This document shows positions 11,886 through 22,655 of a stretch of 64,000 nt of DNA, in pieces. The DNA lies in contig MU130569.1 of NCBI GenBank assembly GCA_015039465.1, positions 222,113 to 286,112 on the forward strand, given 5' to 3'. The position numbers and the translations under genes were made by a program. Positions within the stretch are counted from its first letter, which is position 1, and each line of letters starts with the position of its first letter. The notes beneath the pieces are model-generated. The model was given only the letters and a program-made list of their open reading frames with translations. It ran no database searches and had not been told where the DNA came from. The DNA is from Phlegmacium glaucopus (taxonomy: Eukaryota > Basidiomycota > Agaricomycetes > Agaricales > Cortinariaceae).

Positions 11886-13195
11886 ATGAGTCCTCCTCCA
11901 AATACCCCTGCTCCAAAGTCTCGCATAGGTGTTCCTTGCACTGCACCAGCAGTACCTCGTGCACGACGAACTGGAACAGCCAAGGAAAATACTACCCCTA
12001 GGGGGGGTGCCACGTCGGCAAAACAAAACAAAAATCTCCAGCCATTGAGCCCTTCTCAGCAGAATGACGAGAGTACATTACAGAATATTCTAAATCGGAT
12101 GGGAAAGATTGAAGGTCAGCTACATTCCTTTTCGAAGATTGTACTCACATTGTACAATTTATAAAGCGGAGAACAGCGCACTCAAAATGCAGCTTCAAGA
12201 TGCCCATAATTCAACATCTATGGGGTCTGGTGGCCAAATGGCAGTCCAGGTTCACGGTGATGAGAATGAAGAGACTTCTGTTAATGAAACAGAAGCGAGA
12301 TTAGCAGAACTCGAAAGTAGAGTATTGAAATTTAATACCTTTATGGATGCAGTTACTCACATTTTGTGCACATGCAGAGGAGCTTGAGAAAGAGCGGGCA
12401 TCAAATCAAGACCTTCAAGACAAGCTAAAGGCTCAGCAAGACAAAGCCTCGCAGGCGGGTGACGACGAAGATGCAGATGAAGGTTCTATTCCCCGCCCAC
12501 GCGGTTCTTCTGGGAATGGGTTTAGCATTCAGGTAGCAATGGGACTCGCTACCTCAGACAAAAAGAAAGCGATCTACACCGGGGTTCAGGTGAGTCCATC
12601 ACAAACTATTGGCTTTAAAGAGGACTCAACTTGAATTTTTTGTAGCGCTACCTGCGTGACCTCGCCCTCAGTGCTCATTTGAACTGGGAGTTGTCGTGGG
12701 CAGAAATACCTGCTGAAGCAAAGGTGAAAATGTACAAGGTGGTGAGTAAAACTGTGGGAATAATGATCCCATCGCCATGTACCTAAAGGACTGACTCGGA
12801 TATGGCATATGCAGGCACACGAGAACCACCCATTCTTGAAGCAGTACCAGAATGACTGGGCAACTGAAGAGATTGTAAAGCAATATTTCAAGAATAAAAG
12901 AAAGCATGCCTACAAGAGTAAATGGCTCGAGCCCCCTACGAAGTATCAACACCTCACTGAAGCCTCACAAAAGCGGACGACATCAGGCTCCCGTGTGAAG
13001 AAAGCGACCATCGTGTTGGCAACCAAAAAAGCGAAGAAGGCTGCGCATGCAGCAAACACCAAGAAACACAGTAGTTCTAGCAAAGGAAAGAAAAAAGCAA
13101 TAGAGCAACAAGAGGATATCGATGACGAGCAGGAGCAGGAGGAAATGATGGGGGATTGGGATGAAGATGTCGAAATGGACAATGACTTCGAGTGA
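11886..13195 (+). CDS. Transposon accessory protein: coiled coil, basic segment, acidic tail
   Basis: Five exons join in phase (11886-12114, 12167-12316, 12378-12589, 12646-12741, 12815-13195) to about 355 residues. In order: a Pro/Ser/Thr-rich basic N-terminus; a coiled coil of heptad type formed across the second intron (LAELEKELEKERASNQDL); a linker with PRPRGSSG; a block reading RYLRDLALSAHLNWELSW; then DWATEEIVKQYFKNKRKH, which looks like a conserved small domain; a Lys-rich stretch; and an acidic end (DDEQEQEEMMGDWDEDVE). There is no catalytic motif. Second proteins of CACTA elements (TnpA-like) bind subterminal repeats, and the basic/coiled-coil build fits such a role, but this is inference. 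A cellular gene captured by the element is the main alternative. Confidence 0.75.
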
Positions 13196-13376
13196 AGAAT
13201 TCACGCACAATGTGTACGTATGCGTAAACATGCTTCTATCACCTTCCTATCTGCTCCATTAACATTGACACCATCGTCACTTTTTACCTCAATTAGTATG
13301 CAATTATGATATCCTACACACGGTACACCATATATATCTCATCTTAGTTCCTGTAGATATCGTAGTAATCCAATTT

Positions 13377-13676
13377 CTCCACCCAATAATTTAAACACCC
13401 TACTCATGGTTGATTTTGACCACTGCAAACGGTTGAATTTGAGCAGCTGACTGAGGTCGAACATCAACCTGGCAACCAACCTGCTGATGGTTGAACATCA
13501 TCCAAGCGTACAAATTGTACGAATGGTTGAATTTTACAAAATAAGGTTGAAATTCAACCAAAGTGATCAACCTTAGAGAAGAGGTGCAATTCAACCTTCG
13601 TTCGACCATGGGTAGGTTGACAACCAACCCATCGATGGTTGAATCTCAAGGTTGAATTTCAACCATGTTTATCGTG
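13377..13676. repeat. Subterminal GGTTGAA array, accessory-gene end of copy 2
   Basis: At least ten GGTTGA/TCAACC motifs in about 300 bases, including GGTTGAAATTCAACC-like palindromes near 13546 and 13650. Spacing and intervening sequence differ from the array at the other end, so the two ends share the motif but not a long inverted repeat. Confidence 0.8.
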
Positions 13677-14088
13677 ACAGAGGTATGTAACCGTTAGAGG
13701 CGCAAAGCACATCAGTAAAACTGTAAACGGCAAATTAATTTCCAGGTTTCCGCTGGTTTCCGTTGGTTTTTGGGTTTCTGGAAACTTGGAAAGCAGAAAC
13801 ACAGAAACCTGATACAATCTTACTACCCTAATGTTTTCATCTGCATCATTAAAATTGACATTCGTTTTTGAAAACAAAACACATCAACGCAGCTACTTAA
13901 TAATGTATAGTTATAGACATTACTAGGGTAGGCAATTATAGTAATAGATCCTTTTGTGGTCTTTCATGGCTTTTGACAATTTCCCAGGTTTTCTAGACCA
14001 TGTTTTACAAACTCCCGGTCACTCAGAGTCATTGTAAAAATTGGTCCATAACAAACACATTGCGTAAAAATACAAAGTACCAAAAAAT
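13677..14088. other. Intergenic with a short GGTTTC-rich dispersed repeat
   Basis: At 13743-13815 the sequence is rich in GGTTTCCGCTGG/GGAAAC/CAGAAACC blocks, the same low-complexity family seen at 34.67-34.92 kb and 46.31-46.52 kb. The remainder is AT-rich and I see no gene in it. Confidence 0.5.
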
Positions 14089-17000
14089 CTACTTGCGTCG
14101 CTTTGACACCTGCTCTTCCTCCTCCTCCTCCTCCTCCTCCCACTCCCCCTCCTCCTCCTCTTCCTCGGATCCGCTGATACAGCGACGGCGTTTGCCAAGG
14201 AAAGAACCATCCAATCCATGAATGTACTCACTTGTTATCTCGCTCGCTTGACGCATCTGTACGTTTGAGGATTTTTCCGGGTCTCCACCTAAAGGCATCA
14301 GGAAGTAGTCTATTTTCGTATCATTGAGGGTCGCGGACTTCCAGGTTAGAGGATCATCTGGTGGATTGGAGTCATTGGTAGGCGACTTCAATCCGGTTGG
14401 AGTGATGCAGAGAGGCTCCATCTTCATGGCAGCCTCCCGGAGGCGCTCAGAGAACCATGTTTGATCAGGATTGATAGACGGATCGCTCTCGCTGTTCTGA
14501 TAACGATCATTGAAGACTTTTCCCAGTTGATCCAGAAGGTTGTTGACACCAAGTTTCTCGAATTGGGAGACGCACCAGTGACTTCGACCGAGCGAACAGA
14601 GTGCTAAGAGCCTGTTCAGTAACCGAACCATCAGCGAATTTGTGAAAAACTGATGCGGAATTTTGTGACCAAATTGTGAGAAACGTGTGACCATGTCGCT
14701 ACCGTCGCGTCGTTGCAATCTCGCCGTGAACGCCTCAATTCACGCAATCTAATGCCTCCCCGCGGTGCCGCCTGGTCTGATACGGAAACGAACACGCTCA
14801 TCGGTTTTCTCGCATCACAGCTGCCTACAGTTGCAGTTGATACGGTTGGGATGACCACTCATGAGCTCTGCAACCCACATTTCACCTGTTAGGGCAGAGG
14901 TGTGATATGGGGTCTTGTCATAAAATGAACCCGCATAAATTTGGGCAGCAAATGCCACAGCATTGACCACAAAAGCGGCAGCAGCAGCAGCAAGGCGCTG
15001 TGCTTCATGGGGTGGCCGCATCGTGATATAAGAGATTTGATTACATAATGTCACACACAGATCGAATTTGACGTGAACTTTCACAAATTCGCCCACGGTT
15101 TTGGTTACTGAACAGGCTCTAACACGTTCACCTTGCCATCACCCCCAATTACCGACCCACTGATGAGGGGGATACTGTCGGAAAAGAGAAGTTGCATCCG
15201 TCTAGAAAGAACAAGAGGCTCCATGTCATGTTTCAGATAGAGTAGAGCCTCGTAGATGATGACCCAGAAGGCAGACTCTATATCATCCCATAGCGTATGT
15301 GTTACAGTAGGACCTTGGTTCTGTAGGATTTTCGCGGAAATAAATGCCCAAGTGCCCTGCATATACAGTGTCAGTAACTACAAAATTAGATATATGGACC
15401 GTAACTCACGGTACGTCCAGAACGTGGTTCGCCTTTATGCTTCCTCCACAGCAGGCACATATCCCAGTCGATAAGAATGCCTCTCCATTCTCGAGTGTCT
15501 TTATCTTTAACGATCATTATGTTGCCGGCGCTGAGATCGCGATGTAATATACCGGCCTTGTACGCTTGTTGAGCGCCTGGTAGAGAGATCGTTAGAATTG
15601 CTAACCAAAAGTGAATGAAACACGCACCTTCAACTGCATCCGCTATACAGGATAGCAGTACTTTGGACCAGGCGAATGTAGATAAGTCACGAGCGACAGT
15701 ATCCAAAATTATACGATGGCAGACCATTTTACACTTCAAGTGTTTTGATTTTGAGGAGAGCTTCTCGACCCATTCCTGCGTTTCCGTCTCCAGCCCAAGA
15801 ACGTCGCCGCCCAAACGCATAGATGCCACATGCTTGACATCGTGCTCCTTCAGCATCCGGTAGATAGCTGCCTCGCGAGCTGTACGCGGCGAAACCGTCT
15901 GCCATGAATCTTTCAGAAAACACATTGTAGGCGGTTTTCGATTCTTTCGATTCTCTATCTTCGATTCATAAGGATAGGCTAGACAGCGTCTAGTAGCACG
16001 ACAAAAAGGAAACAGACATGCACGCGAATATTTCGGAGGCGGAATGAAGAAGTTTTCCACCTCTTTCGTTTTGTCATCTGTCACCTCCATGCGAAAGAAT
16101 CCTTCAAAGGGGAGGGGGTCGTCACCGCGCTTGAACTTAGCACCACCATACCAAGCGGATTTGTGATATTTTTCAAAGGCGGCCCGCACGGACGCTGGAG
16201 GAAGCTTCTTCTTGGGTAGCTCAATAACCGTGGGGTCGAATCCTCTCTGACGAACTGTGAGTTGGCAATAACGTAGGTAGAAGTTGAAAATGTGGAATGG
16301 GTTCTTGGTGTAATCAAATCGACGAGTGACGATGGCTCCTCGACGGTCCCAGCGAATGAAGCGAGCGTATCGACCAAGAATCAACATTGAGAAAAAGTGG
16401 TTTCGAAAAGACATGGACAGACCGACGCCTGCATAGGCAGAAATCTGGCCGCGCGTGTGGATACCAGACTCGGTGTCGGTCTCAACACTCGAGAAGGCGG
16501 AGGGTGTTGGTATGTTGGCCTCGTCCAATGCGATGTTTTCTTCTTCCTGGTGTTCTTCTTCCTGAGGCTCTTCCTCGCCGGGTGATGGTTGAAGCAAGGC
16601 ATCATCTATGGTATCATCTATGGCATCATGGCTCAGTGCGTCCGTCTGGTCCTGATCCTCTTCATCCCTCTCATTTTCCTCTTCCTTCTCCTTTTCCTTC
16701 TCATTGTTCTCCTTCTCCTTGTTCTCCTTGTTCTCTTCATCCTCCTCCTCCTCCTCCTCCTCCTCCTGCTCCTCTTCACCCTCCTCATCATCATCCGCGT
16801 CCTTGTCTGATACATGCTGGAATGCATCGTGACTACGGTCAACTTTGAATTCTTGATGAGTCTGTTGATGCGAGAAGTTGGTATGTGCTTTAAGGTCGTC
16901 GTTCCAGTAGGTGGAAATATCTGGGTTGAGGTTTTTGCAAGAGGTATCTGGGAGGTTGGTGTTTAAAAAGCGGAGAGTCTGCGGGTTTGGAACCTTGGCC

Positions 17001-17477
17001 TTCGTCAACGCGGTCTTTGTAACCCACTTGTCAAGGGCCTTCACCTGAGAAAGATATGAATTATACATTCAAACAATCCATTATTAAATGTAAACTCACA
17101 AACGGTTTATACATCTCACTTTCCTTCTGCCCTGGTTTAGGAACCACGCTCCGCAGATCCTTTAGACGCTGCTTTGAAGGGCGTTTTCCCCTGTAAGCAT
17201 CTGGCGTCGTGTCGTTCCAAGGTAGCAATTTTTCAAGGAACGTCTGGGGATCCATTCCGACGAGAAAGTGACCTTTTGCCTCTAGGGCGATCCTTGTATA
17301 TTCTTTCTTCATATCCCTGGTCGCGTCCATTGAGAACGGTTGAGTTGCAGACTTATGGGCAATAGGAGTCTGGTGAGCAGGAGGAGCTGTTGGAGGTGGA
17401 GTCTTTGGAGGTGGAGTCTTTGGGGGGTCAGAAGGGGGTGCCACCGCTGTTGTTTCTGCCATGGATGTTTCTGCCAT
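14089..17477 (-). pseudogene. FunK1-type fungal protein kinase gene interrupted by a Harbinger-type element
   Basis: Exons 17477-17100, 17044-15628, 15576-15410 and 15356-15120 continue into 14604-14089. The last exon is split at a TAA by a 512-bp insertion. Removing it plus one TAA gives a continuous frame of about 904 residues. Visible kinase features: Lys in CFLKDSWQ, catalytic HRDLSAGN, and IDWD in place of DFG, the form usual in FunK1 kinases. GTWAFISAKI and the WDDIESAFWVI segment follow. A long Glu/Asp run lies before the kinase domain, and a second Glu-rich, Arg/Lys-ended tail is at the C-terminus. Kinase motifs precede the break, so a truncated protein (stop inside the element) could keep part of the fold. 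FunK1 kinases are expanded in basidiomycetes; substrates are unknown. Start chosen at the first Met of MAETSMAETTAV. Confidence 0.88.
14608..15119 (-). mobile_element. Non-autonomous PIF/Harbinger-type element in the kinase gene
   Basis: Terminal inverted repeats start GAGCCTGTTCAGTAACC at both ends. Similarity extends about 40 bp to GGCGAATTTGTGAAA. The insertion is flanked by TAA at 14605-14607 and 15120-15122. A 3-bp TWA target duplication with such ends is the PIF/Harbinger pattern. Inside, on the minus strand, a frame reads YDKTPYHTSALTGEMW...ELMSGHPNRI, which resembles the N-terminal region of Harbinger transposases, so this is an internally deleted derivative. It cannot encode a transposase itself. 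Confidence 0.87.
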
Positions 17478-17802
17478 GGACGGTGCAAGTTAAGAACAAC
17501 AATCGAAGTTCGAACTTTGGTTAACAGCAGCACGTGACTGTTTGATACAACATCCATTTATTCACGTGACTTTATTGGTGTTGCCGAGAAGTCCAGACAG
17601 CGACTCATTGACCGGCACCATCACGTTGAATCTCACCGAAAGTCTATCACTACATCAATCAAGACAATATCACAGCTTATCCCTCAAATTAAATACACAG
17701 ACTTTAAATATCCATTTTGGTTATTTAAATAATTTACAACATAATCTGGCTAAGCCTTTAGCATACCATTCGGAAACTTAGTTAAAATTTTCAATAAGAG
17801 CA
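17478..17802. other. Spacer between kinase and carboxylesterase 2
   Basis: Holds the promoter and 5' leader of the kinase gene and the 3' flank of carboxylesterase 2. The 3' flank (around 17700-17790) resembles the sequence just after carboxylesterase 1. No TATA box or additional gene is convincing. Confidence 0.5.
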
Positions 17803-20064
17803 TCACTGAGCAGAGAACGCTGCAACGCTTTCCCAGAACCTATTATATTTCATGTAGTCAACCTTCAGAGAAAAAGAAAGAAACAACTCACGCGCATCGG
17901 CTCAACAGCGCACTCGAAGTCGTGATCGCACGAATGTCAGGAGCGCCAGCTGCCGTGACATTGAACAACATCTCGTTAGAACCCTCCCAAAGTTGCCATG
18001 TAGGGGTGATATCCGCCGAGTCCGATTTAATGTTAGTGTCGAGTGTCTTGACGAAACTGAGGAACGACTCGGAAAACGATTTTCCAAACGGTGAGATATT
18101 GGCCAAGTTACCTCCCCTATGCAGGTTTAAAAGGATGATTAATGGATAAGAAGCAAATTACTAACGGGAAATAGAAAGCAACGTCTTGACCATGTAAGGC
18201 AGGTGGCACAGCGAATTCACCCTGGAAATATTAGGTGAGTATATTGAGAAAAAAGAGACAAGAAACACTGACCTTGAAGCCACGGCTATTAAAACCGCGT
18301 AACAAATAGTAAGTGGGACAGATGAAGATTGCTGTCAGTTGAGACAAAAAATCAGCTTCCACCTCTGTGAACCTCGACAACGATACTCACATTCGCCCAT
18401 GATAGCGTCGGCCTGGAAGATATTGGTTCCCAAACCTGCGTATTGCGCGACGGCAGCATTAATTTGCGCAGTACCAAAGTTGGGGTATAATTGCGAGACG
18501 TAGTCAGCTATTTGGACCGTAGATGCTGTATTTTGATTAACAAATACGGTGCCTTCGAACGCATTGGTGACTGTAAGCACAATGCCCTACAAAAGATCAT
18601 AATGATGATGATGAATTGGTAGTAGAATCTACGAACCCCGTTCAATTTTCCTGCCTGCATAAGCTGGGTTGGGCGTTTGGTGATGAAACTCCCATCAACG
18701 ACGGGGACAAAGGTAAAAACGCCGAAAAAGCCAGCATGGTTGATGTTAACATTGGCAGTTTGAAGGGCGTTAACATCGGCGCCTCGCAAACACTCAAATG
18801 TATCTTTTGCAGATGCACAGCTGAAGGTCGTGTTAGATGGGATCAAGAACAAGTTACGGGAGAAAATATACTTTGTCTGGGTTACAACCTCACTATACAG
18901 TGTCTGTCATTTATTTGACTTGTAAGTTATGGGTAGGTCAGAGCTATTAACACGAACACACCTCTGGGATGGGATCGTCAAAGTTGTATTGAGATGGCAA
19001 GAAGGTCGAGCTCGTAATCGCGGCTCTGAAAAGCGATGGTCGTGTATTTCCACCATTTGCGATGACCTGTTGTAAAACTGAGCCAGCGCCGGCTGACTCT
19101 CCCCAGATGGTCACTAGATTTGGGTCTCCGCCGAATTTATCGATCTTAAAAAGGTAGCGTTACTTCGTGTCACAAATTACAACTTGGAACGAGGACTGAC
19201 ATGTTGCTGCACCCATTGGAGTGCTGCCTGTTGATCCACTGTATTACAATAGTGAGTAAGGTCACCGTCGTTCTTCCTTCGAAAATAAAGACACTTACAC
19301 AAACCAGCATTTAATGCTCCACCACCTGCTTTGACCTCCTTCCCAGGTAGAAATCCGAACACTCCTAGCCGATACTGGATGATGACAGCCACGACGTCGC
19401 CGCTAGCCTCACGTATCAAATCATTACCATTGAACTGGGACGCGCTGCCTGCAATGTACCCGCCCCTTACATATAGAAAAATTGATAAACCCTCAAACTC
19501 ATTGTAGGTAAACGAGGGTTGGGACATACCCGTGTATCCAGACAATAACCGGAAGTTTCTTCTTTTCTCCCAAATTTCCAGGAACGTAGACGCTAACCAC
19601 GATCTCAGTAAGTATATGGAGTATTCCAATCGACATGAAGGCGTACTTTAGGAAGAGACAATCCTCCGGAGCTGAAGCATCGTCGCTGCGACTGCGGAAT
19701 GGAGATGTAGCAGCCACTCCATCCCCAGCTTGTTGACACGCAGGCGGTTGTGTGTTCGCTAACTGAATACCTTTCGTGTGGACAGGAAGTTGAGGTGCTT
19801 TGAACCTCAGAGATCCTATTAATAGTCAAGACGCAATTCAATCTATTAATATCAAACCTTACCAATTGGCGCTGCGGCGTATCTTATTGCAAGGAATTGT
19901 GTATTGGTCGCGTTGTTGACTGGATCTGGAGCAGGGATTCCTTGGTACTGTGAATACCCGAGATCAACAATTGGAGTGACAGGCTTGACCGGCTTGGGCT
20001 TGGGGTAAACTGATGGGGCAACACATAAAAGGAAGCAGGCGAGGTTTCTGGTGAAGGCCCGCAT
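17803..20064 (-). CDS. Secreted type-B carboxylesterase/lipase 2
   Basis: Paralogue of the gene at 4658-6970 with the same thirteen-exon plan and near-equal length. The start reads MRAFTRNLACFLLCVAPSVY, a signal peptide, followed by a short KPKPVKPV insertion absent from paralogue 1. Conserved motifs: PEDCLFLNVYVPG, WIHGGGY, GESAGAGS (nucleophile), FEGTVF (acid) and ALHGQDVAFYFP (His). The protein is strongly similar to paralogue 1 but clearly diverged in the N-terminal third. Both genes keep all splice sites and triad residues, so both look functional. It lies tail-to-tail with paralogue 1, with a transposon and a kinase gene between. Confidence 0.9.
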
Positions 20065-20820
20065 CTGATCTGATGATCTGAACGACTTTGTGAGACGAGA
20101 AGTGACAGCTGGGATTTAAGTAACAGAGGTTTGGTCTCAACAACAGAGGAACTCTAAAGGTTTTAGAACTCGCCGAGGGATTCTCTAGGGACTAGGCCAT
20201 AATATATATACTAGGCCCAAGATAGCTGAGAACTAGATAGGAGAAGTATAAAAGATGACCCAGCACAGGAGTAGGTTAGAAATAGCTAGGTGGGATAAAG
20301 TAGAATAAACTAGGTAAGTATTAAAGGTACAGAGTGAGTATGACGGTGTTCTGTGATCACGAGAAATAATCAAGGGGTAAAAGAGTGTAAAAAAAAATGT
20401 TACAGAAACGAAATGTGGTCTCGTTCCCATCCGGAGTGTCAAAATATACTACACAGTTCCCACCATGCACAGAATTTTGATTCTCCGACGGTCCGTCGGT
20501 ACCGCCGGGTAAAATTCACACGCAACGTCTCGACACAAGACCCTCCCACGTGAGACGAGAAAATGTCACGTGACCTTAACGGAGCCGCTACCATCAACTA
20601 CTACCACATCAAATATTACCGAAGTGTCTCTACAGTCAGGGCCTTTCGATCAAAAACCCTTAGCTATCAGATGAATTTTCTGATGTAGCACACTGTAGCA
20701 CACGTTCTGACCGAACATCTGACTATTGAGAGCGACGAGCTGTTCCCGAAGGTAATCGGGAACCTCAAGTTACATCTCAGCCTGAGCTAGACCTCATCAT
20801 ACACCACCACCTCATGCATC
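20065..20820. other. Divergent upstream region of carboxylesterase 2 and a membrane protein gene
   Basis: About 750 bases between two divergently transcribed genes, so it must hold both promoters. Visible are runs such as ATATATATAC near 20201-20212 and a TCACGTG at 20567-20573. No open frame with recognisable content and no repeat seen elsewhere in the window. Confidence 0.45.
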
Positions 20821-22081
20821 ATGGCCAGTATTGGGCTAGAAACAACTTTCATTGGATTATGTCTCCAAGGCTTCTTCTACGGTATGATAATCGGTTCTAT
20901 CATTCTTTCAAGGCCGTGCTAAAGCACTCCAACAATATTCCGGCCTAGGTCTCTATACTGCCATTTTCGTCATGTATTTACAATACTATGCAGCAAAAGA
21001 AAGCACCTACAGGTCGACAACTATCATTTTCTGTGCTCACTGTGTTCTGTATGTCTTAACTGTGGCTACCTTCACCTTCAATTTAGCCATAACTGTAATC
21101 GAGGTATGTCACCATTTCATCAGTAACGATAACAAATTTCTTTGCGCTAATCAATTGTGCAGACTGAGACCATGAATACCTTGGTGCTGTACTGCAGCTA
21201 TGTGATTTCAGTCATAATATACGGATTCTGCGACTTCATCTCTCAAGCTATCCTAGTACGCAGAAACACCATGCCTATAATTCGTTTTATTCATCCGAAC
21301 ATTCAAAGGTCTACCGTTGCTGGATTGTGTGGGGTTACAATACCTATGTCGTGATCATTCCTGCCATCTTGACATTTGCATTCCTACGTAAGTCAAGCAA
21401 TATCTTGATTCACTGGCTGACTTCACTGGCAACTTACTGCCTTCAGCTACTTGGCTCTCGACTGTCGCCTCAGTTTACATTGCAAACAACCAACTTGCAA
21501 CTACTAAACAGGACTGGGCGTACAAGGTGGTTCCGACATGCGTCGGCATGTCCTTGACCGTGAATGCTCTCGTTACGGGCTTAATCGCGTTCAGGATCGT
21601 CAGGGTGTACTGCCAAGTCAAGCCCACTTTGTACGGTAAAATGTCGGGCACTATTTCCGAGTGCAGACTTCGATCCATCGTATTCATAGTAATCGAATCT
21701 GCCATGGCATTGTTTGCCTTCCAACTGGTTTGGGTCGTTTGCACCATTGTGAAGGCAGACGCTGCCAGTTACGTTCTTAACGTGATTGTCGGTACTCACC
21801 AAATGCTTATTGTGAGTCCCTTGCTATATCTTATCTTATTGATATCATAATGATTGGGCCTTCGCCAGGGCATAACACCTACAATCATCCAAGTGCGGGT
21901 CTCAATGGGATTGTCTTTCTATGACGAGAAATCCATGGTATCCATGGTAGAAGGCGGTGGCAGTGTGCACCTCACGCCTGATAATAACAATCCGGATTCA
22001 AATTCGGAAATTGTGTCTGAGATCAAACACGATGGTATTGGGTTTCAACGAAGTATTGATATTGAGGTTGTAGAGAGATGA
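20821..22081 (+). CDS. Multi-spanning membrane protein (basidiomycete GITPTII family), paralogue 1
   Basis: Exons 20821-20881, 20949-21103, 21163-21255, 21309-21387, 21447-21811 and 21869-22081 join to about 321 residues. Around seven hydrophobic segments follow a short N-terminus (MASIGLETTFIGLCLQGFFYG). Between segments are YRCWIVWG and VGMSLTVNALVTGLIAFRI. The last exon begins GITPTIIQVRVSMGLSF and ends in an acidic hydrophilic cytosolic tail. This layout is shared by a large uncharacterised membrane family of Agaricomycetes. A receptor-like role is often suspected for such seven-span proteins but is not shown here. The gene at 50043-51285 has the same exon plan, and a fragment of a third copy is at 27386-27526. 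Confidence 0.82.
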
Positions 22082-22655
22082 ATGTATAATACAATGACAG
22101 TGCCGGATCCAGCGCTAGAAAGTCAAAAGATGATCTTTCATTTTGTGGTTATAATAGTATCATAATCCGCAGATTCGGATGTAAGCCGAATCAATATCAC
22201 AGCATCACGTTGTTAAAGGTTAAGCGATGAAAGGTGGGGAGGGATTATAGCTACAGGCTCGGATCGGGTTAGATAAAACCCTAGTCTTCACAGTCTTCAC
22301 GTGAGTTCAAGGTATCATGGGGTGAGGTAATTTAAATACGGATTCTGATGCTTTCTGACGACGATCAAATGGATTCTAAATATCGAATATTTATTTTAAG
22401 AGGAACACTACTGAGAAAAGCATTCATTGACAGAGATTGACAGCCAGTATTACATTTTCGTACATACATACTAAGTTGCACTCAAACAAAGCACAAAAGC
22501 ACTCGTCGTTATGCAAGTAAAAAAGTTTTGGATGGAAGGCTACTAGTATTCCCAATTTTTCGATTGTTAGTGTGTGCCAAAACAATAAAAAGAAAGTATC
22601 CACTAGTGTACATCCGTGGTGGGTATAAATCTTAGTGGTTGGGGATACCCACTAT
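22082..22655. other. 3' flank shared with membrane gene C
   Basis: From about 22380 the sequence (CGAATATTTATTTTAAG, ACTGAGAAAAG, CACTCGTCGTTAT) matches the stretch downstream of gene C at 30490-31080, apart from small transposons in the latter. It is therefore the duplicated 3' region of the A/B/C gene family. No gene. Confidence 0.6.

Larger units (their letters stand above)
8092..13676 (-). mobile_element. Plavaka/CACTA-like DNA transposon, copy 2 (complete)
   Basis: Complete element of about 5.6 kb. The left end is CACTGTGGGAACAGC at 8092 and the right end is ATGTTTATCGTG, finishing near 13676. Both ends begin CAC in the outward-to-inward direction but otherwise share little beyond GGTTGA-type repeats, so the terminal inverted repeat is very short. 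It carries a minus-strand transposase and a plus-strand accessory gene. Both are open, and the copy is nearly identical to copy 1, so this element may still be active or was recently so. A clean 3-bp target duplication could not be assigned, because both copies share an extra AT outside CACTG. Confidence 0.88.

Noticed and set aside
8087..13679. ACA as a 3-bp target duplication for transposon copy 2
   Set aside because: ACA at 8087-8089 and 13677-13679 fits only if the element includes an extra AT at one end; both copies do carry AT there, but one element is too little evidence.
16387..16848. Plus-strand Pro/Leu/His-rich frames opposite the kinase gene
   Set aside because: Shadows of the Glu/Asp-rich low-complexity run in the kinase coding strand.
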